Counted from the first letter of the stretch, positions 16,860 to 24,968 are shown. The stretch: DNA of 24,968 nucleotides from Mastigamoeba balamuthi (GCA_902651635.1 CACRSC010000020.1:397924-422891), one strand, 5' to 3'. The notes: a model not told the origin generated them from the sequence alone. Program-made: numbers and translations.

Positions 16860-18414
16860 TCCGCCGAGGACGTCGTCACAGCAGCCGGCGGCGGTGGGCT
16901 CTCCAACGGGGCCATCGCGGGCATCGCAGTGGGGGCCACCGTCGCTGCCGTCGCGATCATCACCGCCACCGTCGTTGCGGTGACCGTGACGGCCTCTGTC
17001 TCTGCTGCCAGCGCCGCCGCTGCCACCGGCACCGCAGTTGCCGTCACAGCCGCTGGCGTGGGGGCCGGCGCTGGCGCAGGGGCCGCCGGGAGCGCTGCTA
17101 GCGGAGGCGTCGCGTGCGCGGCCACAGGGGCTGCGTCGGCCTCGGCGGCCTCTGGCGCTGCGGCCTCCGCGGGCGTTGTCGCGGGCGCCGTTGTGGGCGG
17201 CGTCACCGCAACGGTGAACGTCGTCGTGCTGGGGTTCCTGGCCCTGAAGAGGATCGGAAAGATCAAGTCCCGCATGGCCGACATCGAGGGCGAGAAGCTG
17301 AGGCCGTTGCCTGCCGCCGACCCTCCCCAGCGGGCCCCGAGCCTCCGCGAGTCCCTCTCTGCTGTGCAGCCACCGCTGGCCGACGTCGAAGGCGCAATTA
17401 TGCTGTTCGAGCAAGGCACGCGCCCCTCCCACCACGAGGGCCCTGCCAGCCCTCTCTCACCTTGTGTGGGCCGCCGCAGACCTGAGGCGGGGCGGGTGCC
17501 TGCTGCCCGCGGGGATGAGCGTCGAGGCGGCGCTGGCGCTGGTGATGTACACGTCCGAGTCGCAGCCGCGCGAGCAGAGCGTCTACTACCGCATGAACAG
17601 GGCGCTGCGCTCGCGCGACACCTGCGACGTCGGCTGCTGGCTGCCGTACGCGTGGCACCTCACCTCGGCGATGCGCGTGCTGCCGCTGGTCCGCGCGCGG
17701 GTGTACCGCGGCATCAGCTGCGGCGTCGACGAGGGCGCCTACGTCGCGGGCGCCTGCGTCTGCTGGAACGGCTTCACGAGCACGTCGCTCAGCCGCAGCG
17801 TCGCCACCGAGTTCCTCGGCGGCTCGGGGACGCTGTTCGAGCTGGAGGTGCTGCGGGGCCGCGACATCGGGGCGCTCAACCAGTTCGGCGAGGCCGAGGT
17901 GCTGCTCGAGTCGGGCACTTCGTTCCACGTCGACAGCGTCGAGCACAGCGCCGCAGCCGCAGCCGAGGCCGGGCCCCTCGTGATCCGCATGCACGAGGTC
18001 CCGTCTGCGTGTCTGCTGTTCGCTGCCTCGGAAGAGGCCGAGCAGCAGCAGTTGCAGCAGCAGCAGCAGCAGGTGATGACTCCAGGCTCTGCCGAGAGGA
18101 GGCCGCTGTCCCCTGCGGACTGCAGAGTGCCACTGTCCCCGGGGTCTGCTGAGGCCAGCAGGTTGCTGCTGTCCCCACGGGCGGTGCCCCTGTCCCCTGG
18201 ATGGCCAGCGCAGGCCGAGGTCAGGGCGCCGGGGCCGCAGGGCCCGGGGGACGGCAGGGTCAAGAGCTACAACAGGACAGCGGCCCTGCAGGGCCCCGAG
18301 GGCTCTACTGAAGAATCGGCCACGCTGCTCGCGTCGCCCCCTGACTCTGCCCGCGCCAGCACGCAGGAGCAGCTCCAGAAGCCAGGCGGCCGCTATAGCC
18401 TGACGAACATCTGA
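11643..18414 (+). CDS. Gene B: LRR-CCP-VWFA-Cys-repeat receptor with R-S-E ADP-ribosyltransferase domain, 21 exons
   Basis: Exon ends: 11643-11950, 12252-12320, 12384-12455, 12509-12580, 12632-12703, 12761-12832, 12886-12957, 13014-13085, 13170-13241, 13313-13384, 13444-13512, 13563-13909, 13972-14027, 14081-14249, 14288-14575, 14623-14882, 14929-16284, 16339-16465, 16516-16746, 16798-17415, 17480-18414. All phases agree; 1802 residues. The start could instead be the ATG at 11628. Order: signal peptide; plant-type LRR N-cap (PCGWSVPCFTALAGVTCSNG); about 11 LRRs; Cys-rich CCP-like module; VWFA (about 622-798; metal site DASGA instead of DxSxS); about 450 residues of CDDGxxCTxDxC repeats; poly-Ser; hydrophobic segments (about 1323-1350 and 1410-1437); ADP-ribosyltransferase domain with Arg1568 (VYRG), Ser1592 (FTSTS) and Glu1629-Ala-Glu1631 (FGEAEVLL), the pattern of Arg-specific mono-ADP-ribosyltransferases; Pro/Gln-rich tail. 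Probable ligand-sensing ADP-ribosyltransferase. Confidence 0.9.
12036..12153. repeat. Foldback element in intron 1 of gene B
   Basis: Two arms of about 53 bases (12036-12088 and 12100-12153) are imperfect inverted repeats around an 11-base loop. The inner 18 bases (GGGCATTATTCGAACAGG against its complement) match at 17 of 18. The outer parts share ACTGGCCTCC with its complement, with small gaps between. The element lies inside the 301-nt first intron, much longer than the 40-110 nt of the other introns of this gene, so it looks inserted. It could be a small MITE-like element or a structured RNA. Confidence 0.7.
16820..16858 (+). repeat. (AGC)n tract encoding poly-Ser
   Basis: A run of about 13 AGC codons lies in gene B between the Cys-repeat array and the first hydrophobic segment, giving a flexible Ser stalk. 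A separate CAG tract at about 18040-18072 encodes a Gln run in the C-terminal tail. Confidence 0.9.
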
Positions 18415-18950
18415 CCCCTCGGGTCCCAGAGGTTGATCGCCTCGAGCTCGGCACACCGCAGTGTTGTGTCAACCTTGATGTCACGGGACAGAGTGATCCC
18501 TCTGTACAAGTTGTTGCTGCTGGTTCAATGTGAGAGCTTCCTGTTCGCTTGACAACACGCATCCCCTCCGGGGGGGAAGCTGCACTTCAGGTTTCTCCTG
18601 CTCGATCACCTGACAAGGAGGTCTCATTAAGAGCGATCCCAGTTGGCGGGAGCAGGGCATGGGTGGCATGACACACCGTCTGCCAAAGCGGTCTGCCTGG
18701 GCCTGGGGTCACATTTCCGATGAAGGAGTACGCCATAACGTTGGGGACATGCGGTGAATCTGGTCGGGTCCGTGATGCCCATGCCTTGAGACACGTCAGT
18801 TTGCCGAGGCATCCATGACTGAGGTTGAGTGTCCACATGGCACGAGATGACTTGTGGATTCTGCTGGAACTGCTGATGGCTGCGTCTGCGGAGCTCTTCA
18901 CTCTGTAACAGTACGTTGTTGTGTGGGTTTCTCCCGGGATATCATGGCGT
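18415..18950. other. Intergenic region without recognised gene
   Basis: About 540 bp lie between the stop of gene B and the promoter element of gene C. The long minus-strand frame across 18587-19225 has no family signature, and half of it is antisense to gene C. Only the 3' untranslated region of gene B and upstream sequence of gene C are inferred here. Confidence 0.5.
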
Positions 18951-18982
18951 AAAGATATGTGTATCTTCCGATGTGGAACCCG
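18951..18982 (+). promoter_or_regulatory. Palindromic promoter element, copy 1 (gene C)
   Basis: AAGATA-TGTG-TATCTT followed by CCGATGTGGAACCCG. The GGAAC ends about 50 bases before the ATG at 19029. The same arrangement and distance occur upstream of gene D on the minus strand. The symmetry suggests binding of a dimeric factor. It lies within an open frame that runs into gene C, so the upstream codons are taken as leader rather than coding. Confidence 0.65.
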
Positions 18983-19028
18983 ATTCACACTGTTACTCGT
19001 TGCCGACTGTGAGACTCGTGCGGGAGAA

Positions 19029-20837
19029 ATGTATGTTGTTGAACCTGTCACGACGCTCCTCCTGGTGCTGGTCTGCGGCTCCGCAACTATAGCCGCGGCC
19101 GAGACGCAGCAGTACGGGCTGGCGAGGCTGGCGCAGGGGCCCACGGGCTTCCGCATCGACGGGCCCTCCGCAGCGACGCTGTTCGGCCCCGCGGTGGCCC
19201 TGGCGGACCTCAACGGCGACGGCACGCTCGACGTGGTCGTTGGCTCGACGCGCTCGCACGCCGGGCCGTCGACGGGCAGCGTCTACGTGGTCTTCACAGC
19301 CCCTCGGGGCAGCGGCCCGCAGCCCTCGGTCGACGGCGAGCAGCTGCTGCGGGGTCCTGGCACGGCCCTGGTCGAGGGCACCCGCGGGGGCCTCTTCGGC
19401 CACAGCGTCGCCGCGGTGGGCGACGTCAACGGCGACGGCGTGGCGGACATCGCCGTCGGGGCGCCCGGGAACCACAGCAGCATGGGCGACGGGGCGGCCT
19501 ACGTGGTCTACGGGCGCAGGGGCGAGTGGCGGCCCCGCGCCGTGGGCGTCGACCGCCTGGGCACCGAGCAGCTGCCGGGCTGGGCCCTGGCCAGCGACGA
19601 CTACGCCCTGCTGGGCTACTCGGTGGCCCCCGCGGGCGACCAGAACGGCGACGGGGTGGCCGACGTGCTGGTGGGCGCCCCGGCGATGTACTACCCCCCG
19701 AGCAGGGTCGGCGCCGTGTGCACAGTCTTCGGGACGAGGGCGGCCAGGGGGGCGGCCCTGCAGGCCCGCGACCTGCTGCCCTACGGCGCGGGCCGCGCTG
19801 ACGGCTGGTGCGAGAGCGCCCCGCCCAGGACGCCGTACGTGGGCGTGTCGGTCTCGTCGGGGCGCTTCGACGGCGACGACCTCGTCGACACGGTCGCCGG
19901 GACCACCAAGGGCGCCGCGCTGGTGCTGTACGGCCAGAGGGGCGAGCACACGGCCGACACGCCGCCGCACTGGGTGCCCCGCTGGGACCGCAGCTACGAC
20001 ATGGGGCTGGCGCTGGCGGCGTCGGTCGGCGACATCAACGGCGACGGCCTCGACGAGCTCTCGGTCGGCAGGTACGTCGTCCTGGGCGCCCCCGGCAGGA
20101 GGGACGGCGCCCTGGACCTCGCCCTGATGGGCCCGGCGGCGGGCTTCAACTTCAGCGGCCCGGGCTTCGCCAAGGTCCAGACCTCGGCGGCGCCAGCGGG
20201 CGACGTCAACGGCGACGGGGCCAGCGACTTTGTGCTGGCGACGTACGCGGGCGGCAGCGTCGCGGTCTACGTCATCTTCGGCGAGAGGGGCAGGACGAGC
20301 TGGCCGGGCATGGACCTCGGCAGCCTCGAGTGCTCGCAGGGCTTCCGGCTGGCCGAGCGGTCGCAGGGCCGCTACGTGGGCGTCGCCGCCGGGGACATCA
20401 ACGGGGACGGGCTCTCGGACGTCGTCGTCTCCAACGCCGCTCCCGAGCTCGCCGGGCCGCCTGGCGCGAGGGGCGGGTGGTCCGGGAGCACGTACGTGGT
20501 CTACGGCATCGGCAGGCCTGTACTCACGAGGAACGACTTCGCCATCGCCCGGGGCCGCCCCACTGTCATCACCCGCGAGCACCTCGACTTCGACACGCTG
20601 GAGGAGCCGCAGAGCGTCCTCGTTCGGGTCACCGCGCCCACGGCCGGCTTCTTCGCCCTCGCGGCAGCGCCCGCTGTGCCCGTGCAGCAGTTCACGCTGG
20701 ACGACCTGGACAAGGGCATTGTCACCTTCGTCCACAACGGCTCGGCCCGCAGGCCCACGTTCCGGTTCAGCGTGACGGCCAGGAGGTCTGGATGCTACTG
20801 GTCGCCTCTTCTGTCTGCGAATACCCGGATGCTCTAG
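19029..20837 (+). CDS. Gene C: secreted FG-GAP ectodomain paralogue lacking membrane span and PARP domain
   Basis: One open exon encodes 602 residues. The ATG at 19029 starts a clean signal peptide and lies at the same distance from the promoter element as in gene D. Seven FG-GAP blades run from about residue 35 to 490 (DLNGDGTLD at 60, DVNGDGVAD, DQNGDGVAD, a degenerate RFDGDDLVD, DINGDGLDE, DVNGDGASD, DINGDGLSD). A CSPG/cadherin-like module follows at about 495-590 (LDFDTLEEPQSVLVRV...FTLDDLDKGIVTFVHNG). It is a close paralogue of gene D over this whole length. It then ends at TAG 20835-20837, right after ARRSGC, where gene D continues into its stalk. No stalk, membrane span or PARP sequence is found in the 286 bp before gene D's 3' end. 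It may be a soluble decoy or partner of the receptors, or a truncated duplicate. The intact frame argues against a decayed pseudogene. Confidence 0.87.
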   Translation: MYVVEPVTTLLLVLVCGSATIAAAETQQYGLARLAQGPTGFRIDGPSAATLFGPAVALADLNGDGTLDVVVGSTRSHAGPSTGSVYVVFTAPRGSGPQPSVDGEQLLRGPGTALVEGTRGGLFGHSVAAVGDVNGDGVADIAVGAPGNHSSMGDGAAYVVYGRRGEWRPRAVGVDRLGTEQLPGWALASDDYALLGYSVAPAGDQNGDGVADVLVGAPAMYYPPSRVGAVCTVFGTRAARGAALQARDLLPYGAGRADGWCESAPPRTPYVGVSVSSGRFDGDDLVDTVAGTTKGAALVLYGQRGEHTADTPPHWVPRWDRSYDMGLALAASVGDINGDGLDELSVGRYVVLGAPGRRDGALDLALMGPAAGFNFSGPGFAKVQTSAAPAGDVNGDGASDFVLATYAGGSVAVYVIFGERGRTSWPGMDLGSLECSQGFRLAERSQGRYVGVAAGDINGDGLSDVVVSNAAPELAGPPGARGGWSGSTYVVYGIGRPVLTRNDFAIARGRPTVITREHLDFDTLEEPQSVLVRVTAPTAGFFALAAAPAVPVQQFTLDDLDKGIVTFVHNGSARRPTFRFSVTARRSGCYWSPLLSANTRML

Positions 20838-21123
20838 GTGTTTGAAGGCTCATGGGTCTCAGAATCTCTCTGTATTCGAGACAACTCTCTTCTCAAGGAA
20901 GCTTCCCACTTTCCAAACGTCCCCCGTTCAATACACAGCCATTCCCACTTCTGGATAGCTTCGAAGTGACCCTGGAGGAATCATATATCACGCAATCCAA
21001 TTCGGGCATTACCCTCTTAATTGCAATGTGAATGCTGGGTGTGTTTTTCAGCAACATCACAGCCAACAACGAGCACACAGACCGCGAATGGCGTTCCTCA
21101 TGATGGTTTCAGAGCGATTCCTC
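20838..21123. other. Convergent intergenic gap between genes C and D
   Basis: A 286-bp AT-richer spacer separates the stop codons of genes C (plus) and D (minus). It has no recognisable coding remnant of the stalk or PARP domain that gene C lacks. Confidence 0.6.
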
Positions 21124-24100
21124 TCACAGGCCCTCGTTGGCCTCGGTGCGGGCGTTGGTGATGGCCTTGACCTCGACGACGTGCGTGGGGCACAGCTGCG
21201 TCTCGTCGAAGAAGAACCACTCGGACCACTGCGGGCTCGAGTGGCTGTCGTACCCCGCCGTCGGCCCCACCGCCCCCACAAACGACTCTGCAAAGCAAGG
21301 CCGCACACTGTCAGAGAAAAGCACCGCAACAGGAGAGGTGTACCCATGTGCATCGTGCGCCCAGGGAGCACCTTGAACATGACGATCCTCACCTTGTCCC
21401 CCTGCGAGTTTGAAAGCCAAATGAGGGTCACCTCATGGTTGGATTAATTACCTCGCTGAGTGCCATGGGCGACTCGATGCCATCAGATGCCGTGGCCACG
21501 TTGGAGTACTGCAGGGCGTACTCGACAAAGCGGCTCGCATACACTCCATAGCGCGGGTCCTGTGCAGCAGTGAATTCAACGGGGTGTACACAGGATGTGA
21601 AGAACAGAGGAGAGGCAGCACCCCAAAGAAGCCAGCGTCGGTCGAGCGCGACGGGTTGAGGGGGTGCCCCACACGCAGCAGCCCGTTGTCGCAGATCGCC
21701 CCGATGTTGCCCTCCTTGGTCCCGTGGAACGCCACACGCTCCTCCATCTCGTCCTCCGTGCGGCCCAGCTCCTTCCCCATGTACTCCCTCCTCCTCTCGT
21801 ACCACGCCTCCAGCGTCGGGTTCCGCACCTCCCACGCGGCTGTCACGACAAAGATGATGGGAAGCTTGTTTGCCCTGATGCGCTTCTCGGTGTAGTCCTC
21901 GTGGTGCATCTGGTAGTACTGCGGGAACGACCGCTGGAACGCCTTGAGCTCCTTGCCCCGCATCTCCACGAGCGCCGAGCAGAGCCTCTGGTCGCCCAGG
22001 GCGTTGCACAGGGCCACGTGTACTGGCTCACCCTCCTTGGGCACGATCTCCAGCATCACTGGCGCCAGCGAAAGCTGGCTTCCGCTGCGTGGGGCTGCCA
22101 TCCTCGACGATGCTGCTGCACGATCCACAGTACCGGAAGATCCCGATTCCAGAGACGACTCCCTTCTGGCTCTCCTCCTCCGAACAACAAAGAGGGCTCC
22201 GATGCACCCAGCAGCCGCTAGAGCGCAGACCACACAGACCGGGACGGCTATGGCAGCTGCCTTGGAAGGGCTGCTACCTGCGCCAGCAGTAGCAGTGGGA
22301 GCACTGGAGGACTCGATACCGATGGGCTCCGCAGATGGCGACGACGTGCGGGCGGATGACGCAGTATAGGCAGAGGAAGACGAGCGGGATGGGGGAGACG
22401 AGCCAGATGAGAGAGACGAGCGAGACGAATGAGACGAATGGGGCGAATGAGAAGAGCGAGCTGAGTCGCTAACTGGCGCAGGAGGAGGCGGTACGACACC
22501 CCCGCTGGAGGAAGAGGTGTCCGGTCCCGGTGGAAACCTCGTCTTTGCAGGCTGGTAGAACGACTGGCGGCACCCAGCCCTCCTGGCAGTCGCTCTGAGA
22601 GAGAAGGCGGGCTTAGCTGGTGTGCCGTCGTGGACAAAGGCCACTCTTCTGTTGTCCAGGTCGTCCAGCGTGAACTGCTTGATCTGCGTGTCGGTCGCTG
22701 TGGTGAAGGCGAAGAAGCCGGCCGTTGGTTTGGAGACCTCCACGATGACGCTCTGCGGCTCGTCGGGCGAGTCAAAGTCGAGGTGCTCGCGAGTCACGAT
22801 TGTGGGCTGGCCCTGAGCGATGACAAAGTCGTTCTTCTTGAGCGTCGGCAACCCCACGCCGTAGACCACGTACGCAGTCCCGGATAGATGATTGCCTTCA
22901 CCCGTGGCAGATATGGTGGCCACAACATCCGAGAGCCCGTCTCCGTTGATGTCGCCAGCAGTCACACCGAAATCAGCGTCAGACCGCTCCCCGCGCAGCT
23001 TGTAGCCCTGGCTGCACTCGAGGTTGTCGAGGTCCATGCTGGGCCAGCTCGACTGGCCGAACTTCCCGAAGATGACGTACAGTGAGACGGCGTGGCGTGG
23101 GAACGTTGCCAGCACAAAGTCGTTGGTTCGGTCGCCGTTGACGTCGCCAGCCGCCGCAGCCGAGGTCTGAGCCTTGAAGAAGCCCGGGCCACTGAAGTTG
23201 AAGCCCTCGGTGGGGCCCATGCCCTCCAGTTTGAGGACGCCAGATCTCGTCGAGTCCTTGCCCAGGACCACGTACCTTCCGATGGACAGCTCGTCGACGC
23301 CGTCGCCGTTGATGTCGCCAACGGACCTCACCAGCGTGGTCCCGTTGTCGGAAATGGGGTTGTACGTGGGAGTGTACGCATCCTGCAGCGACGTGTTCCC
23401 CTTCTCGTACATGACCAGCGCGATGCCCCCTGTGGTCCCCGCGGCGATGTCGGCGATACCGCCGCGGTTAAAGTGCCCCATCGTGACCGAGTACCCCAGC
23501 ATCCGCGCCTGCGGTAGCCCTCTGATGCATGCGCCTTCGGTGGGGTCTCGCAGGTCGTTCTCGTTGACGGTGGCTGCCCTCTGCCGCTTCCCGTAGAGGA
23601 AGCACAGCCCGCCCTCTATGCCCTGCTCCCTGAAGTACGTGAAGGGCGCCCCCACCACCACGTCGGGCAGCCCGTCGCCGTTCTGGTCGCCTGCGGCTGC
23701 CACCGAGATGCCCGCCATCGTTTCGCCGATGGTCGTGAAGGCGAAGCCCGGCAGCTGCTCGGTGCCCAGGCTGCGGATGCCCACAACGTGTTGCCACTCG
23801 CCCCTGCGCCCGTAGACCACGTAGACCACGCCGTCGAGCCTGCTGCTGTGGTTGCCGGGCGCCCCGATGGCCACGTCGCTGATGCTGTCGCCGTTGACGT
23901 CGCCCACGGCCGCGACGGAGTAGCCGAACCAGCCCTGGGGGCTGCCCTCGATCAGCGTTGTGTTGGGCCCCCGCAGCAGCCGCTCCGAGCTCAGCGAGGG
24001 CTGCGGTGCGGTGCCCGGCGGCGTGAAGGCCACGTAGACGCAGCCCGTGTCGGGCGCCACGTGCGAGAACATGGAGCCCACGACCACGTCGAGCGTGCCG

Positions 24101-24324
24101 TCGCCGTTGAGGTCCGCCAGGGCCACCGAGGGGCCGAACAGCGACGACGGGGAGGCGGCAGTCTTGGGTGGCCCGTCGATGCGGAAGCCCGTGGGCCCCT
24201 GAGCGAGGCTGTCCAGCCCGTACTGCCGTGTCTGGGCCTTGCAGGTCGTCGCCGAGGGGCTGCAGCCCAGCAGCACCAGCAGCACCAGCAGCGGAGGGGC
24301 CAGGACACGCCGGAGAGAAGCCAT
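21124..24324 (-). CDS. Gene D: FG-GAP receptor with intracellular PARP domain, four exons
   Basis: The exons are 24324-21622, 21559-21452, 21401-21344 and 21287-21124, giving 1010 residues. Exons 2-4 have exactly the sizes of gene A (108, 58 and 164 nt) and the same phases. The ATG at 24324 opens a Leu/Val-rich signal peptide. FG-GAP blades carry DLNGDG, DVNGDS, DQNGDG, a degenerate HFNRGG, DINGDG, DVNGDR and DINGDG. A CSPG/cadherin-like module (LDFDSPDEPQSV...FTLDDLDNRRVAFVHDG) is followed by a Ser/His/Pro stalk, one membrane span (AAAIAVPVCVVCALAAAGCI) and RRRRARR. The cytosolic PARP domain has His867 (FHGT), Tyr908 (YGVYAS) and Glu979 (SEWFFFDETQ). The ectodomain is much closer to gene C than to gene A. 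The role is inferred as for gene A: a surface receptor that ADP-ribosylates inside the cell. Donors are GTGCTG, GTAATT and GTACAC. Confidence 0.93.
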
Positions 24325-24370
24325 TTCCCCACACCTCCAAACCACAACAAACGGTGTCAGAGAACAACAG

Positions 24371-24400
24371 CAGTTCCACATTAGAAGATACGCATATCTC
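24371..24400 (-). promoter_or_regulatory. Palindromic promoter element, copy 2 (gene D)
   Basis: On the minus strand this reads GAGATA-TGCG-TATCTT, then CTAATGTGGAACTG. GGAAC ends about 49 bases before the gene D ATG at 24324, matching copy 1 before gene C. The outer base of one half-site differs, so the palindrome is slightly imperfect. Confidence 0.65.
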
Positions 24401-24532
24401 TTCCACCCTGTGGTTTGGATTTCTTCAATTTTGAAACTACAAAAAACAGATCGGTTTGTTTCCCTTCAGCTACAAATGAGGGGCATGCCTTTGTAAGGGG
24501 GCGAGATCTGAATCTGTAGAACTTCCTCCAGA

Positions 24533-24574
24533 GAAGATATCTTCGGTTCCACATCCGAAGATACACATATCTTC
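24533..24574 (-). promoter_or_regulatory. Palindromic promoter element, copy 3
   Basis: On the minus strand this reads GAAGATA-TGTG-TATCTTC, then GGATGTGGAACC, then a second perfect palindrome GAAGATATCTTC (24533-24544). The core is almost identical to copy 1, including ATGTGGAACC. No start codon with a credible gene follows at the usual 50 bases, so this is either a distal element of gene D or a duplicated promoter whose gene was lost. Confidence 0.6.
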
Positions 24575-24671
24575 AATTTTTGCAAAAGATACGTAATGGC
24601 AAGAAGGTATTGTCTGAGACAACTGCACAACATTTGTTCCTAAGAGACCCACGACAGCAGAGAGCAGTGCG

Positions 24672-24955
24672 TCAGACGCCGTCGTTGCCACCCGTGCGCG
24701 AGTTGATGATGGCCCTGACCTCGACGACGTGCGTGGGGCAGAGCTGTGTCTCGTCGAAGAAGAACCACTCGGAGTAGAGCGGGCTCGAGTGGCTGTCGTA
24801 CCCCGCCGCGGGCTGCACAGCCCCCGCGAACGACTCTGTGCGGGCCAACAGGGATGAGCAAACGAGAGCCAGCCAGAGGCAGCAGAGCAGAGCGTGCCCA
24901 TGTGCATCGTGCGCCCAGGGAGCACCTTGAACATGACAATCCTCACCTTGTCCCC
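24672..24955 (-). CDS. Gene E: C-terminal part of a third receptor PARP paralogue, 5' partial
   Basis: Two exons are present: 24955-24898 (58 nt) and 24835-24672 (164 nt). Their lengths and phases are identical to the last two exons of genes A and D. Exon 1 of the pair encodes GDKVRIVMFKVLPGRTMHM. The last exon encodes ESFAGAVQPAAGYDSH...YSEWFFFDETQLCPTHVV and keeps the catalytic-position Glu in SEWFF. It ends NDGV with TGA at 24672-24674. The intron between them starts with GC (GCACGC) instead of GT. The remaining 13 bases of the window are the end of the preceding intron. Ectodomain, membrane span and the His and Tyr of the triad lie beyond the window, so the full architecture is inferred from the paralogues. 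Confidence 0.9.
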
Positions 24956-24968
24956 CTGCGCCCCCCCG

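Larger units (their letters stand above)
24325..24671. other. Spacer between gene D start and gene E stop
   Basis: About 350 bp of AT-rich sequence, head-to-tail between two minus-strand receptor genes. It holds the gene D promoter, including two copies of the palindromic element listed separately. Minus-strand reading also shows CAAAATTGAAGA upstream of both copies. Confidence 0.6.

Noticed and set aside
17480-18414. R-S-E ADP-ribosyltransferase domain as a bacterial toxin gene
   Set aside because: It is spliced in phase to a eukaryotic receptor and has the layout of vertebrate-type ecto-ARTs. No bacterial secretion context.
18993-20735. 580-codon minus-strand frame
   Set aside because: Antisense to gene C, produced by GC-rich third positions. 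The sense strand has clear FG-GAP motifs.
1-24968. tRNA, rRNA or transposase genes
   Set aside because: I looked through both strands and saw no cloverleaf, rRNA core sequence or transposase/reverse-transcriptase motif.

Overview
This window is protist nuclear DNA. It is GC-rich and its genes are split by many short introns, which I located by matching reading-frame phase across candidate splice sites. Slime-mould-type cysteine repeats in one gene make an amoebozoan a reasonable guess, but the species cannot be fixed from sequence alone. There is no sign of a bacterial, viral or organellar origin.

Left part (1-4177): two long cysteine-rich genes on the plus strand. The first, cut by the window start, has about 17 copies of a 48-bp unit encoding a metallothionein-like 16-residue repeat, and carries a one-base frameshift near 199-202. 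The second (2252-4177) is a 641-residue protein with different Cys-rich blocks and (CAGTGC)n expansions. A small possible Cys-rich gene lies on the minus strand between them (1301-1654).

Middle left (4293-7505, minus strand): a three-exon Nudix hydrolase whose first intron is a TGTGGTGC-type satellite, then a five-exon F-box protein with a beta-propeller-like body.

Right part (7811-24968): an island of receptor-like genes, four of them linked to ADP-ribosyltransferase (ART) domains. Gene A (7811-11203, plus) and gene D (24324-21124, minus) each encode signal peptide, seven FG-GAP (integrin alpha-like) blades, a CSPG/cadherin-like module, a Ser/His-rich stalk, one membrane span and a PARP-type catalytic domain. 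Gene E (24955-24672, minus) is the 3' end of a third paralogue running off the window. Gene C (19029-20837, plus) has the same ectodomain but stops before stalk, membrane span and PARP domain. Gene B (11643-18414, plus, 21 exons, 1802 residues) combines LRRs (one per exon), a CCP-like module, a VWFA domain, a long array of Dictyostelium-type Cys repeats, membrane segments and an R-S-E class mono-ADP-ribosyltransferase domain.

The island thus joins two unrelated ART folds (H-Y-E and R-S-E) to extracellular recognition modules. My inference is that these are receptor ADP-ribosyltransferases, analogous in layout to receptor kinases. Genes C and D share a palindromic promoter element at the same distance from their start codons, which suggests common control. 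Introns use an unusual donor spectrum (GTGCGC, GTGAGC, and at least three GC-AG introns).
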